A stretch of DNA of 64,000 nucleotides from Methanotrichaceae archaeon (GCA_013178225.1 JABLXE010000002.1:62001-126000); one strand, 5' to 3'. Shown: positions 7,252-16,175, counted from the stretch's first letter. Program-made: numbers and translations. The notes: generated from the sequence alone by a model not told the origin.

Positions 7252-9849
7252 ATGTCCAGGCTCTCCCCGCTAATGGAGCAGTACTACCGGCTCAAGAAGG
7301 AATATCCGGATGCGTTACTGCTCTTCAGGGTGGGCGATTTCTACGAGACCTTTGCCGAGGATGCAGTCGTCGTCTCCCGCGATTTGAACATAACTCTCAC
7401 CTCCCGCCAGAAGGACGACGAGGGATGCCGCATTCCTCTGGCTGGGGTTCCCTATCACGCCCTGGATGTCTACCTGTCCCGGCTGGTGAAGGCGGGCCAC
7501 AAGGTGGCCATCTGCGAGCAGGTGGAAGACCCCAAGACCGCCAAGGGCCTGGTCAAGAGGGAGATCACCCGGGTGGTCACTCCGGGCACAGTGATTGAGC
7601 CTTCGATGCTGGAGGAGTCCAGCAACAACTACCTGGCCGCGGTGGTGGAGGAAGAGACGTTTGCAGGTCTGGCCCTGGTGGACGTCTCTACCGGCGAGTT
7701 CCTGGCGGCAGAGATTCCCTCGGAGAGGCTGGCGGCAGAGATGGCCAGGTTCAGGCCGGCGGAGTGCCTGGCAGCATCGCCTCGAGCTTACGATCAGGTT
7801 CGGGTGCAGCTTCTGGAGGAGAGCTGCTTTTCTCTGGAAAACGCCTCTGCCTCGCTGGAGGAGCGCTTCGGTCCGGAGTGGACCTCTTGGCTGAAAGACA
7901 AAGAGCTTGCCATCAGGGCCTGCGGAGCGGTGCTCGCCTACCTTCACCGGTCTCATTTCGATGCCCTCGGCCATCTGAACGAGATTCGGCTGTACTCGAC
8001 TGCAGATTTCATGGTTCTGGACGAGATCACCTTACGAAACCTGGAGATATTGAGAAACATCCGCGACCGTTCTCGCCGGGGCACGCTGCTGGATTACCTG
8101 GGGCAGACCCGAACCCCCATGGGCGCTCGCACCCTCGCCAAATGGATCCAGATGCCGCTTTTACAGGAGGATCTGATTTTAGAGAGACTGGATTCGGTGG
8201 AGGAGCTTTTAGGCGATCCTCTCCTGCGGGAGAGCCTGGGCCAGGAGCTGAGGGAGACCTCGGATCTGGAGAGGCTGGTGGGAAGAATCTCCTGCGGCTC
8301 GGCGGCTCCCAAGGACCTGATACTTCTCAAGAACTCGCTGCAGCGGCTTCCCTCAATTGTCAAGGTCATGGAAGGCACAAATTCCGACCTCCTGAAGCGC
8401 CTGAGGGTGCGGCTGGCTCCTCAGGAAGAACTGGTGGCGCTAATTGATCGGGCTATAGTGGATGATCCTCCCTCCAACCTCCGGGACGGCGGGGTCATCA
8501 GGGACGGATTCGATCAGGATCTGGACCAGGTCAGGACCGTTCTGCGAGACGGGCGGGGCTGGATTTCGCAGCTGGAGACCTCTGAGCGCAAAAGGACGAA
8601 AATCAAGTCGCTGAAGGTCGGATACAACAACGTCTTCGGCTACTATCTGGAGGTATCGCGTCCCAATCTATCCCTGGTTCCCGAGAACTACGTCCGCAAG
8701 CAGACTCTGGCCAGCGCCGAGAGGTTCATCACTCCGGAGTTAAAGGAGATGGAGACCCGGGTTCTCTCGGCGCAGGAGAGGTCCACGACTCTTGAGGCGG
8801 AGATCTTCAACCGCCTGCGGCTGATGATCGGCTCGCACTGCCGGAAGATCCAGTCGCTGGCCTCCGCGCTGGGCGAGCTGGACGTGATCTGCGCCTTTTC
8901 CCTGGCCGCCAGAGAGAACAACCTGGTCCGGCCCGAGTTCAACGACCAGGGCTCCATAGCTCTGCGGGCCGCCCGACATCCGGTGCTCGACCGGGCCATG
9001 CGCGGAAGCTTCGTTCCCAATGACGTTTACCTGAACCGCGATGACAGCAGGCTGGTGATCCTCACCGGGCCCAATATGGCCGGGAAGTCCACCTTCATGC
9101 GCCAGATTGCCCTGGCGGTAATAATGGCCCAGAGCGGCAGCTTCGTGGCGGCAAGCCATGCCACCATCTCTCTGGTGGACCGGATCTTTACCCGGGTGGG
9201 GGCCTACGACGACCTCTCCGCCGGACAGAGCACCTTCATGGTGGAGATGACCGAGGTGGCCAACATCCTGACCCAGGCCGGACGGGACAGCCTGGTCCTC
9301 CTGGACGAGGTGGGACGCGGGACCTCCACCTTTGACGGGCTGAGCCTGGCCTGGGCCATCTCCGAGCACCTGCACAACGTCATCCGGGCCAAAGCGGTCT
9401 TTGCAACCCACTACCACCAGCTGACCCAGCTGGAGGACCTCCTTCCTGGCGTCAAGAACTACAGCATCGCTGCCCGGGAGGAGAAGGGGTCCATAGTCTT
9501 CCTGCGGACGGTTGTGCCCGGAGCCACCGACAAGAGCTACGGAGTGCAGGTGGCCCGGCTGGCCGGAGTTCCCTCAGCCGTCACCAGACGGGCAGAGCAG
9601 ATACTAAAGGAGATCGAGAGCGAGGTGTCTATCGAGCCCCTGGCCGGAAAAAAGAGTGCCAGGAAATCGCGCTACACGCAGCTCATCTTCTTTGACAGCC
9701 CGGAGGAGCGGGTCTTGAGGGCTCCGGAAAAAGATCCCCTGCTGGATGAGATAGCCGGCCTGGACCTGGATGACCTGACGCCCCGGCAGGCCCTGGATAA
9801 GCTGGCTAAGCTTCAGGAAATAGTCAGAGGTCGATATGCCCAAGATTAA
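7252..9849 (+). CDS. mutS: DNA mismatch repair protein MutS
   Basis: Full-length MutS1, 865 residues. The mismatch-binding domain starts LMEQYYRLKKEYPDALLLFR and keeps the Phe and Glu of the mismatch-contact motif (GDFYETF, residues 26-32). Connector, lever and clamp domains follow; the ATPase has Walker A GPNMAGKST (about residues 606-614), Walker B LVLLDEVGRGTSTFDG and an ATHYHQL signature loop. It recognises mismatches and recruits MutL. The start is preceded by GAGGAG. Its end overlaps mutL by 14 bases, so the pair is translationally coupled. MutS1/MutL are rare in archaea and generally considered acquired from bacteria. Confidence 0.98.
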   Translation: MSRLSPLMEQYYRLKKEYPDALLLFRVGDFYETFAEDAVVVSRDLNITLTSRQKDDEGCRIPLAGVPYHALDVYLSRLVKAGHKVAICEQVEDPKTAKGLVKREITRVVTPGTVIEPSMLEESSNNYLAAVVEEETFAGLALVDVSTGEFLAAEIPSERLAAEMARFRPAECLAASPRAYDQVRVQLLEESCFSLENASASLEERFGPEWTSWLKDKELAIRACGAVLAYLHRSHFDALGHLNEIRLYSTADFMVLDEITLRNLEILRNIRDRSRRGTLLDYLGQTRTPMGARTLAKWIQMPLLQEDLILERLDSVEELLGDPLLRESLGQELRETSDLERLVGRISCGSAAPKDLILLKNSLQRLPSIVKVMEGTNSDLLKRLRVRLAPQEELVALIDRAIVDDPPSNLRDGGVIRDGFDQDLDQVRTVLRDGRGWISQLETSERKRTKIKSLKVGYNNVFGYYLEVSRPNLSLVPENYVRKQTLASAERFITPELKEMETRVLSAQERSTTLEAEIFNRLRLMIGSHCRKIQSLASALGELDVICAFSLAARENNLVRPEFNDQGSIALRAARHPVLDRAMRGSFVPNDVYLNRDDSRLVILTGPNMAGKSTFMRQIALAVIMAQSGSFVAASHATISLVDRIFTRVGAYDDLSAGQSTFMVEMTEVANILTQAGRDSLVLLDEVGRGTSTFDGLSLAWAISEHLHNVIRAKAVFATHYHQLTQLEDLLPGVKNYSIAAREEKGSIVFLRTVVPGATDKSYGVQVARLAGVPSAVTRRAEQILKEIESEVSIEPLAGKKSARKSRYTQLIFFDSPEERVLRAPEKDPLLDEIAGLDLDDLTPRQALDKLAKLQEIVRGRYAQD

Positions 9850-11539
9850 GCTCCTGGACCCGGATACCGTTTCCCAGATCGCTGCCGGAGAGGTGATCGA
9901 GCGGCCGGGCTCAGTGGTAAAAGAGCTGGTGGAGAACTCGCTGGACGCCGGCGCAGGCCGGATAGTGATCGAAGTCTCTGAGGGCGGAAAGAGGCTGATC
10001 AGGGTCACCGACGATGGATGCGGAATGGAGGCCGACGATCTGCAGGTCGCGTTCCTGCGGCACGCCACCTCCAAGATAGCGAATGCAGACGACCTGTACA
10101 GAGTGAGCACCCTGGGATTTCGGGGCGAGGCGCTGGCCAGCATCGCCAGCGTGGCCAGGACGGTCGAGGTCACGACCAAGACCAGATCGGCACTCAGCGG
10201 GACCTACATGAGGCTGCAAAACGGGCTTTGTGAAGAGATCAAAGAGGCAGGATCACCCCGGGGAACGACCATCATCGTTCGCGATCTGTTCTACAACCTG
10301 CCCGCCCGGAGAAAGCACCTTCGAAGCGCCGATGCCGAGCTGGCCGCAATTGTCGACCTGGTAACCGAGATGGCGATCATCAATTCCGGGGTATCTTTCG
10401 AGCTTTTCAGCGGCAGAAGGACCCTCTTCAAGTCCTCGAAGTCCGCCAGCTGGGATGACTGTCTGATTCAGGTCTTAGGGCTGCAGGCGGCAAGGTCCAT
10501 GCGTTCTTTTCAGGCCGAGGGGCCGCAATGGACGCTAAAAGGGCTGGCTTCCGACCCTGTGAACACCAGGAGCAGCGCAGACCGGATCTTCATTCACGTG
10601 AACTCCCGTGCGGTCTATTCCAGAGCACTGATTTCCGCCCTGAGGGAGGCCTATCGCAACCTGATACCGACTGGCAAAAGTCCCGTGGCCGTGGTGTCTT
10701 TGCAGATCGCCCCCGAGCTGGTGGACGTAAACGTGCACCCGGCCAAGAGAGAGATCCGGCTCCTTTCCGAAGAGGAGATATCAGGCCAGCTGTTCTCGGC
10801 CGTATCCCGGGCTCTTCAGGCCGGGGCGGCCAGCAGACCTGCGGCCTCTGCTCCCAGGGCGGAGCTTCCCGACCGCCCGGAGTTGAAGGTGGCCGGAATA
10901 AGCGAGCAGAGCACACTTCCGCTCGATCTTTCCGGCCAGGGGGTGGAGGTGGCCTTGCCGGAGAAGCCTCAGCTTCGTGTTTTAGGCCAGATACTTCAGC
11001 TCTACATCGTGGCCGAGGGAGAAGACGGCCTGGTCCTGATCGACCAGCACGCTGCTGCGGAGCGGATTCGATTCGAGCGCCTGCAGGAGAGGTACGAACG
11101 GAAGAACATCTCCCAGGAGCTGGCCAAACCCCTGACCCTTGAGCTGGCCCCCAACGAACGGCTGCTCTTGGAGTCCTGGCAGGATGTTCTGGGCGATATG
11201 GGCTTTGCAATCGAGCCCTTCGGCGGGTGCACCTACCAGGTACGCGCGGTTCCGGCTCTCGGCTCCCGGCTGGAGAAGGCGGAAGCGGTACACGACATCC
11301 TGAGAGACCTCTTCACTTCAGGAAAAGTCAGTCCTGCCTCTTCAAACCGTGATGAGATCTTGAAGCTTTTAGCCTGCAGGGGCTCCATAAAATCGGGCAA
11401 AGATCTCTCGATCTCCGAGATGCTCAGGCTCTTAGAGGGGCTTTTTTCCTGCAAGAACCCCCTCACCTGTCCTCACGGGCGGCCGGTGATGGTTGTGCTG
11501 CGGCCATCCGAGCTGGAGAGGCTGTTTTCCCGCAGATGA
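9836..11539 (+). CDS. mutL: DNA mismatch repair protein MutL (endonuclease type)
   Basis: 567 residues. The N-terminal GHKL ATPase has QIAAGEVIERPGSVVKELVE with the catalytic Glu and NSLDAGA, then DDGCGM and GFRGEAL. The C-terminal domain carries the metal-binding nuclease motif DQHAAAERIRFE (about 403-414), ACRGSIKSGK (about 513) and CPHGRP (about 545), the set found in MutL proteins that nick DNA and absent from the E. coli type. It therefore probably acts without MutH, which was not seen here. Overlaps mutS by 14 bases. Confidence 0.97.
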   Translation: MPKIKLLDPDTVSQIAAGEVIERPGSVVKELVENSLDAGAGRIVIEVSEGGKRLIRVTDDGCGMEADDLQVAFLRHATSKIANADDLYRVSTLGFRGEALASIASVARTVEVTTKTRSALSGTYMRLQNGLCEEIKEAGSPRGTTIIVRDLFYNLPARRKHLRSADAELAAIVDLVTEMAIINSGVSFELFSGRRTLFKSSKSASWDDCLIQVLGLQAARSMRSFQAEGPQWTLKGLASDPVNTRSSADRIFIHVNSRAVYSRALISALREAYRNLIPTGKSPVAVVSLQIAPELVDVNVHPAKREIRLLSEEEISGQLFSAVSRALQAGAASRPAASAPRAELPDRPELKVAGISEQSTLPLDLSGQGVEVALPEKPQLRVLGQILQLYIVAEGEDGLVLIDQHAAAERIRFERLQERYERKNISQELAKPLTLELAPNERLLLESWQDVLGDMGFAIEPFGGCTYQVRAVPALGSRLEKAEAVHDILRDLFTSGKVSPASSNRDEILKLLACRGSIKSGKDLSISEMLRLLEGLFSCKNPLTCPHGRPVMVVLRPSELERLFSRR

Positions 11540-11554
11540 CCTTTTTATGTAGCG

Positions 11555-12883
11555 ATGGCTACATCCCTGGTCATGGATCTGGAAGGATTTGCCAAGAGGG
11601 GTCTTAGGAAGGGCGACCCCCAGATTAAGGACAAGCTTGTGACGCTCATAAGGGAGGTCAAGTCCATCCCTGAGCCTCAGGCCGAGGCCCTGGCGCAGGC
11701 GGTAATCGAGGAATCCCTGGCCACCCTGAATCCGCGCGGCGAGGTCTTCGATCTGGAGCCGGTGGGGGTCACAATGGGCGACTTCGGCGTGGGCTCTCGC
11801 GGTTCCGGCGACTTCTACACCCACACCAAGATCGCAGAGGTGATCGGAAGGACCGGGGCGGTGTTGGACTCCGCAGAGCTTGACGATTCAGGCGTGGTCA
11901 GGGCGGGCGGTCAGTACGTGGTGGTGACGGTTGACGGAATGCACTCCCGCCTGAGCGACTACCCCTTCCTGGCCGGATTTCACGTGACCAGAGCGGCCCT
12001 GCGGGACGTGTACGTCATGGGCGCAAAGCCGGTTGCACTTCTATCCGATATTCACCTGGCCGACGACGGCGACGTCTCCCGGCTCTTCGATCACATCTCC
12101 GGAATCGCGACCGTATCCGAGCTGATCGGCGTTCCGCTGGTCACCGGAAGCACCCTGAGGATCGGAGGAGACATGGTCATTGGGGACCGGCTGACCGGCT
12201 GCGTGGGCGCAGTGGGCGTCTCCGAGAGGCTTACCCCGAGAAAGGACGCGAGGGCCGGAGACGTGATCATGATGACGGAGGGCGCAGGCGGCGGGACCAT
12301 CTGCGCGGCGGCTCTCTACTACGGCCTGCACGAGGTGGTGGACGAGACCTTGAACATCAAGTTCCTCCAGGCCAGCGAAGCGCTTCTGGACGCTGATCTA
12401 GAGATTCACGCCATGACCGACGTAACCAACGGCGGCATTCGCGGGGATGCCAAGGAGATCGCCCACACCGCCGGAGTGAAGCTGGTCTTCTGGGAGGACC
12501 GGATGAGAAATCTCGTGAACCGCAGGGTGCTGAATATGCTGAACTCCCTGCAGATCGATTATCTGGGTGTCTCCATCGATGCTCTGCTGATAATCGCCCC
12601 GGCCGAGGAGGCATCTGAGATCGCCCGCACCATAAGGAAGACCGGCGTGGCCATTGACGAGATCGGGCAGGTAGAAAAAGGAGGCGGTGCTGATCTGCAC
12701 ATCGATGATCGCGTGACCGATTTCGCACCTCTGTTCAGGGAATCCGCTTACACCCCGATCAAAAAGGCCGTGGGAACGGAGGCTCGAAGGGATGTGCCCG
12801 CCATGCAGAAGCTGGTGGACCAGGCAGCTCTCCGCGCTGTGGAGAAGAAGAGACGCTTCGTCGAGCGAATTAGAAGACAATAA
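11555..12883 (+). CDS. AIR synthase / HypE / SelD superfamily protein
   Basis: 442 residues of the PurM-like ATP-binding fold: an N-terminal half with GSGDFYTHTKIAEVIG and the ATP/metal region VVVTVDGMHSRLSDYPFLAG, and a C-terminal half with GDVIMMTEGAGGGTICAAAL and MTDVTNGGIRGDAKEIA. This family includes PurM, PurL, SelD, HypE and several uncharacterised archaeal proteins. The extra helical N-terminus (about 60 residues) suggests one of the archaeal AIR-synthase-related groups rather than PurM itself; the substrate is unknown. It starts 15 bases after the mutL stop, so it may be co-transcribed with the mismatch repair genes. Confidence 0.8.
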   Translation: MATSLVMDLEGFAKRGLRKGDPQIKDKLVTLIREVKSIPEPQAEALAQAVIEESLATLNPRGEVFDLEPVGVTMGDFGVGSRGSGDFYTHTKIAEVIGRTGAVLDSAELDDSGVVRAGGQYVVVTVDGMHSRLSDYPFLAGFHVTRAALRDVYVMGAKPVALLSDIHLADDGDVSRLFDHISGIATVSELIGVPLVTGSTLRIGGDMVIGDRLTGCVGAVGVSERLTPRKDARAGDVIMMTEGAGGGTICAAALYYGLHEVVDETLNIKFLQASEALLDADLEIHAMTDVTNGGIRGDAKEIAHTAGVKLVFWEDRMRNLVNRRVLNMLNSLQIDYLGVSIDALLIIAPAEEASEIARTIRKTGVAIDEIGQVEKGGGADLHIDDRVTDFAPLFRESAYTPIKKAVGTEARRDVPAMQKLVDQAALRAVEKKRRFVERIRRQ

Positions 12884-12946
12884 TCTTAATTTTTACATAG
12901 TGATTAATTATATTGGGCCAAAAACATGTAGTAATAGTAGCTAAAA

Positions 12947-12954
12947 TTTATATA
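12947..12954 (+). promoter_or_regulatory. TATA box upstream of HTH regulator
   Basis: TTTATATA in an A/T-rich context, about 80 bases before the start at 13027. This matches the archaeal TATA consensus and predicts a transcript starting near 12975-12980 with a short leader. Confidence 0.55.
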
Positions 12955-13026
12955 ACAGAAATAAACTATTTATAGCATAACGTACTTGATCTGATCTCAA
13001 GGGAAATATTGAGGGAGTAGATAGCA

Positions 13027-13416
13027 ATGAAGGAATCTTTTGTATTGAGATTCGACGACAAAGACCTTGAGGTCGTAGAGACGCTTAAGAGCCTGGGGGT
13101 TCCGAGGAAGGTCTCCAATATGCTGGCGTATCTGGCCAGCGGAGTGGAGGCTACCTCCAGAGACATCGAGCGGGGTTCGGATTTGAGACAGCCTGAGGTC
13201 AGCATCGCCCTTCGAACCTTGCGCAAGCATAAATGGATCGAGGAGAAGGTCACAAAGAGCGATGGGACCGGCCGGCCCATGAAGGTATACCGCCTACAGA
13301 CTCCTATTGAGGAGATACTGGAATATTACGAGCGAGAGAAACTGGAGGAAGCAAACCGGGCCATGCAATCCATTCAAAAGCTAAAGGAGTTGCTCACCGA
13401 AGCTGATTCCAGCTAA
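13027..13416 (+). CDS. Winged-helix transcriptional regulator (COG4738-like)
   Basis: 129 residues. A winged helix-turn-helix is visible at about residues 24-85: KVSNMLAYLASGVEATSRDI, then DLRQPEVSIALRTLRKHKWI as the recognition helix, then the wing TKSDGTGRPMKVYRL. A C-terminal helix of about 35 residues (EEILEYYEREKLEEANRAMQ) probably dimerises. Similar proteins are common in methanogens as predicted transcriptional regulators with unknown targets. It has its own promoter (TATA at 12947), GAGGGAG upstream of the ATG, and a T-rich terminator after the stop. Confidence 0.8.
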   Translation: MKESFVLRFDDKDLEVVETLKSLGVPRKVSNMLAYLASGVEATSRDIERGSDLRQPEVSIALRTLRKHKWIEEKVTKSDGTGRPMKVYRLQTPIEEILEYYEREKLEEANRAMQSIQKLKELLTEADSS

Positions 13417-13742
13417 GACGACAATTTTTGCGCTTTCTATTTTTTATTAATTCTAATCTGACTGAGGCTTCTCCTAGCGATTTTGATTTTGGCATCCGTA
13501 GAGCCAGGGTCGACTGCAGCAGACTGTTTAAAAAAAATTTTCACGATGGGGATTTATAGATGTAATGTGCAATATATAAACTGTGGTCTATCTAAGGAGC
13601 CAGATTATAGCCTCCCGTCATGAAATGTCAAGTGATGCATCAGTAACGATGATTGAGTACACGTGGAATAGTAGTGGCGGAATGCCGGTTCAGATGGTCG
13701 CAAACAGTTATACTTCATATACATCACTCGGGTCGTGATCTG
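13417..13742 (+). promoter_or_regulatory. Intergenic region with the tfe promoter and a short upstream ORF
   Basis: A 326-base gap. After the T-rich terminator it holds a clear TATA box (ATATATAA, 13573-13580), predicting a start near 13605. Within the leader an 8-codon ORF (ATG 13620, product MKCQVMHQ, stop 13644-13646) lies in the same frame as tfe. A second TATA-like element (TTCATATAC, about 13714-13722) lies close to the tfe start. The rest of the gap shows nothing recognisable. Confidence 0.45.
13424..13450 (+). terminator. T-rich terminator after HTH regulator
   Basis: Two T runs (ATTTTTG and ATTTTTTATT) follow 8-35 bases after the stop of the HTH gene. Oligo-T tracts without a hairpin are typical archaeal termination signals. 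Confidence 0.5.
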
Positions 13743-14240
13743 TTGGCAGCAGTGCAGGAGACAATTTACAGGGCATATCTTAACAAGCTGGTAGGAGATG
13801 AGGGTCTCTTGATTGTGGAGAACATTCCCTCAGAAGAGATAACGGATGAGCGTCTGGCAGAAATTACCGGGATCAGCCTGAATACCGTCCGCCGAACACT
13901 CTATCTCCTATACGAGCACAGGCTGGCCGTATACCGGCGAAAACGCGATCCCGATTCGGGATGGCTCACTTATCTGTGGCAGCTTTGTCCCGAGAACTTT
14001 GACAAAGCTCTGGAGTCCGAGGCTCGCAGGCTGTTGCGCAAGCTGGAGGACAGGCTTTGCTACGAAAAGAACAACATATTTTATGCATGTACCGAGGGAT
14101 GCGCCAGGTTCGTCTTCGATGATGCAAGCGACGCCAACTTCATCTGTCCATATTGCCAGAACAGCCTCGAATACATGGAAAACGCGAAAGTTGTGGAGAC
14201 CATCGAGAGACAGATTGATGAGCTGAGACGCTGTCTATAA
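13743..14240 (+). CDS. tfe: Transcription factor E (TFIIE-alpha homologue)
   Basis: Archaeal TFE, which stabilises the open promoter complex with RNA polymerase, TBP and TFB. The N-terminal winged helix is clear (EEITDERLAEITGISLNTVRRTLYLLYEHRLAVYRRKRD, then SGWLTYLW). A C-terminal zinc ribbon has Cys pairs in YACTEGCARF and FICPYCQNSL. The frame opens at a TTG at 13653, but homologues begin near the AVQETIYRAYL segment, so TTG 13743 is preferred. It is preceded by GGTCGTGATC, which matches GGAGGTGATC at 8 of 10 positions. GTG 13752 is an alternative. Product about 165 residues. Confidence 0.92.
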   Translation: MAAVQETIYRAYLNKLVGDEGLLIVENIPSEEITDERLAEITGISLNTVRRTLYLLYEHRLAVYRRKRDPDSGWLTYLWQLCPENFDKALESEARRLLRKLEDRLCYEKNNIFYACTEGCARFVFDDASDANFICPYCQNSLEYMENAKVVETIERQIDELRRCL

Positions 14241-14636
14241 GTTTTCCAAACTTTTATTCAACACTGCCGTCCACCACCACCTGGCCATATCCGCCAGGTC
14301 GCGGCTGAACATCCCCGATAACCTGTATTCTCCGCCTCTGTTGGTTATCAGCCCTGCACCCAGAAGCTTGTTTCTCATAGCGTAAAAGGCAGAGCGGCTC
14401 ACCTTCATCTCCTCTAGAAGCTCCTTCCATTCCCTAGTTTTCAAAGGATCGCCACTTCGCTGTCTCTCCTCAACCAAAGACAGGAATGCTCGTCCCCTCT
14501 GAGCGGTCGTCTCGTCCTGAAAGAGCCGAAGCATCAGTTCTTGATAGGGATCGCGCGACCGGCTTATGGCATGTTCAGATTTCGACCGGATCTTTATAGT
14601 GGTGGCGGTTCTCGGTGCACTCTTAACGGTGGTCAT
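14235..14636 (-). CDS. Winged-helix DNA-binding protein downstream of DUF2551
   Basis: About 133 residues. The N-terminus is basic and Ser/Thr-rich; the middle (REWKELLEEMKVSRSAFYAM RNKLL, about residues 74-98) reads as a helix-turn-helix with recognition helix SRSAFYAMRNKL, followed by the wing GLITNRGGEYRLSG and an unusual tryptophan triplet (ARWWWTAV). No named family is recognised. The ATG at 14636 overlaps the stop of the DUF2551 gene (ATGA), so the two are coupled; the longer frame up to 14750 is that gene's shadow. It ends 6 bases into the 3' end of tfe on the other strand. Confidence 0.75.
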   Translation of the reverse strand: MTTVKSAPRTATTIKIRSKSEHAISRSRDPYQELMLRLFQDETTAQRGRAFLSLVEERQRSGDPLKTREWKELLEEMKVSRSAFYAMRNKLLGAGLITNRGGEYRLSGMFSRDLADMARWWWTAVLNKSLENL

Positions 14637-14941
14637 AGCGTATTCAGCAGAGCCGATTCTGCGACATCTGCGTATTCGCTTCGCAGCACATAGGTTTTTG
14701 GAGCGCGATAGGATTTTTTGGCGACATGAAGTATCCCCAACCGTGAGCAAATGTATCCGATCATCGAAGCCAGCACTTTTACGGAAATGTTGAACCTTTG
14801 GCTGACAATTGCGTGCAGGGATGCAACTGTAAACTCGCCTCCCTCAACGATGTACTGTATAATGAACCGCCTCAGCCCGTCTGTATCCATGTCGAGGAAT
14901 CGGACCAAGCGGCTCAGTATCTCAGACCGCTGTTGCCTCAT
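14633..14941 (-). CDS. DUF2551 family protein
   Basis: 102 residues. The pattern RLVRFLDMDTDGLRRFIIQYIVEGGEFTV followed by VLASMIGYICSRLGIL and the C-terminal TYVLRSEYADV matches DUF2551, a small family of methanogens predicted to fold as a winged helix. Function unknown; the fold and the coupled HTH gene suggest a DNA-binding pair. Its promoter lies in the divergent region with the TPR gene: a minus-strand AGTATATATTGC centred near 15003. Confidence 0.8.
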   Translation of the reverse strand: MRQQRSEILSRLVRFLDMDTDGLRRFIIQYIVEGGEFTVASLHAIVSQRFNISVKVLASMIGYICSRLGILHVAKKSYRAPKTYVLRSEYADVAESALLNTL

Positions 14942-14996
14942 CTGACACCCCTCTCGCAGGACCCCCTCGATATTTGCATTTTGTTTACTAACTTGT

Positions 14997-15022
14997 GCAA
15001 TATATACTTTTCTATATAACTC
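14997..15022. promoter_or_regulatory. Divergent promoter region (DUF2551 / TPR)
   Basis: Two TATA-like elements sit close together: GCAATATATACTT (minus-strand use, for the DUF2551 gene) and TCTATATAACTC (plus-strand use, for the TPR gene). Each is 60-100 bases from the respective start codon. Assignment to strand is inferred from distance. Confidence 0.4.
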
Positions 15023-15126
15023 TGTGCAAACCCCGATCTAGGATCTATGAATCCGAACCGCCATTGGTATAAGCCTACTGGCACATAAGCTCAGGAATAA
15101 AGATCTTGCGGTATGAGTTGGATTCA

Positions 15127-15858
15127 ATGTCTGAAGAGCGGGAAGAAAGTGCTGCAGTGAAGGGCGACGTGTTCGAAAAAGGGCCCGATGAAGCCTTGAG
15201 ATGCCTGAGGCAGGCCGCAAGCGAACCGCCGGAAGATGCAGCACGCTGGCTTGATCTGGGCATAGCTCTGCGAAAGATGGGCAGATACGAAGAGGCGATC
15301 GAGGCCCTGGATCGGGCGATCGGCCTTGACAGGGGTTCTGCGGCCTCCTGGAGAAACCGGGCTGTGGCCTTGAACAATCTGGGCCGGTTTGCGGAAGCTC
15401 TGAGTTCATCTCAAAAATCGATAGCTATTGATGCCAATAACGCCCGGACCTGGATCGTTAAAGGTTTTTCCCTGCACAATTTGGGAAGATATGAGGAGGC
15501 TGTGGTCTCTTACGCGCGGGCAATCGAGCTGAACCCGGCTGGAGCTGACGGCAGAAGGGCCTGGAATAACCGCGGGGCAGCACTGGATAATCTGGGAAGG
15601 CACGAAGAGGCCATCGAGAGCTACGACCAGGCTATCGTGATCGATCCGTTTGATTACTATGCCTGGAACAACAAAGGCGTGGCTCTGGTCGCTCTGAAAC
15701 GGCATGATGAGGGGCTGAAGTGTTTTCAGAAGGCTCTGGCAGTTGAGCCGCTCTATGCCACCGCCTGGAAGAACCTCGGCATGGCCTACAGAGCGCTAAA
15801 TCGCGAAACAGAGGCGTCAGAATCTTTTCAGAGGGCGCGGGAGCTGGGGCTGGATTGA
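15127..15858 (+). CDS. TPR repeat protein
   Basis: About 243 residues made almost wholly of tetratricopeptide repeats: five or more copies of the W-LG-AL---GR-EEAI--YD-AI---P pattern (for example ARWLDLGIALRKMGRYEEAI, RAWNNRGAALDNLGRHEEAI, YAWNNKGVALVALKRHDEGL). It has no signal peptide or membrane helix, so it is probably a cytoplasmic scaffold. Start: ATG 15127 is preferred; a TTG at 15106 in the same frame is possible, and neither has a good ribosome binding site. It resembles the TPR gene at 5268 in style but is not a close copy. Confidence 0.85.
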   Translation: MSEEREESAAVKGDVFEKGPDEALRCLRQAASEPPEDAARWLDLGIALRKMGRYEEAIEALDRAIGLDRGSAASWRNRAVALNNLGRFAEALSSSQKSIAIDANNARTWIVKGFSLHNLGRYEEAVVSYARAIELNPAGADGRRAWNNRGAALDNLGRHEEAIESYDQAIVIDPFDYYAWNNKGVALVALKRHDEGLKCFQKALAVEPLYATAWKNLGMAYRALNRETEASESFQRARELGLD

Positions 15859-16175
15859 AGTTGGGTCTTTCGACCTTTGAGAAAAGGCTCAACCGGAAAA
15901 TGGTATTGCAGGAAGCCCGGGTGGTAACTCAAACGACTTCCTGCAGATGGTGCCCACAGCATTAGGGCGGTTATCCTGTTGTACTGCCGAAGCGTATTAA
16001 TCTTGTTGAGATTACTTGTGGACGATTCATATCTGTTAATATTTTGTATGTCAATATAGACGATCTCTTTTGGGGTTGGCCCGTCTCGACTTTTAGATTA
16101 TCTTATTAAAATATTTATAGTATGGGCGCTGATATTGATATCGCCTCGCTTGGAAACGGAGGGACGGAAAGAGAG
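15859..16175. other. Intergenic region with hairpin and GH5 promoter
   Basis: A 317-base gap (264 bases if GH5 starts at 16122). It holds a 9-bp perfect inverted repeat (tgcaggaag at 15907-15915, cttcctgca at 15937-15945, loop 21 bases) about 50 bases after the TPR stop, which may be a terminator or a structured leader element. A TATA box (AAATATTTATA, 16109-16119) predicts transcription from about 16140 toward the GH5 gene. No further gene is seen. Confidence 0.45.
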
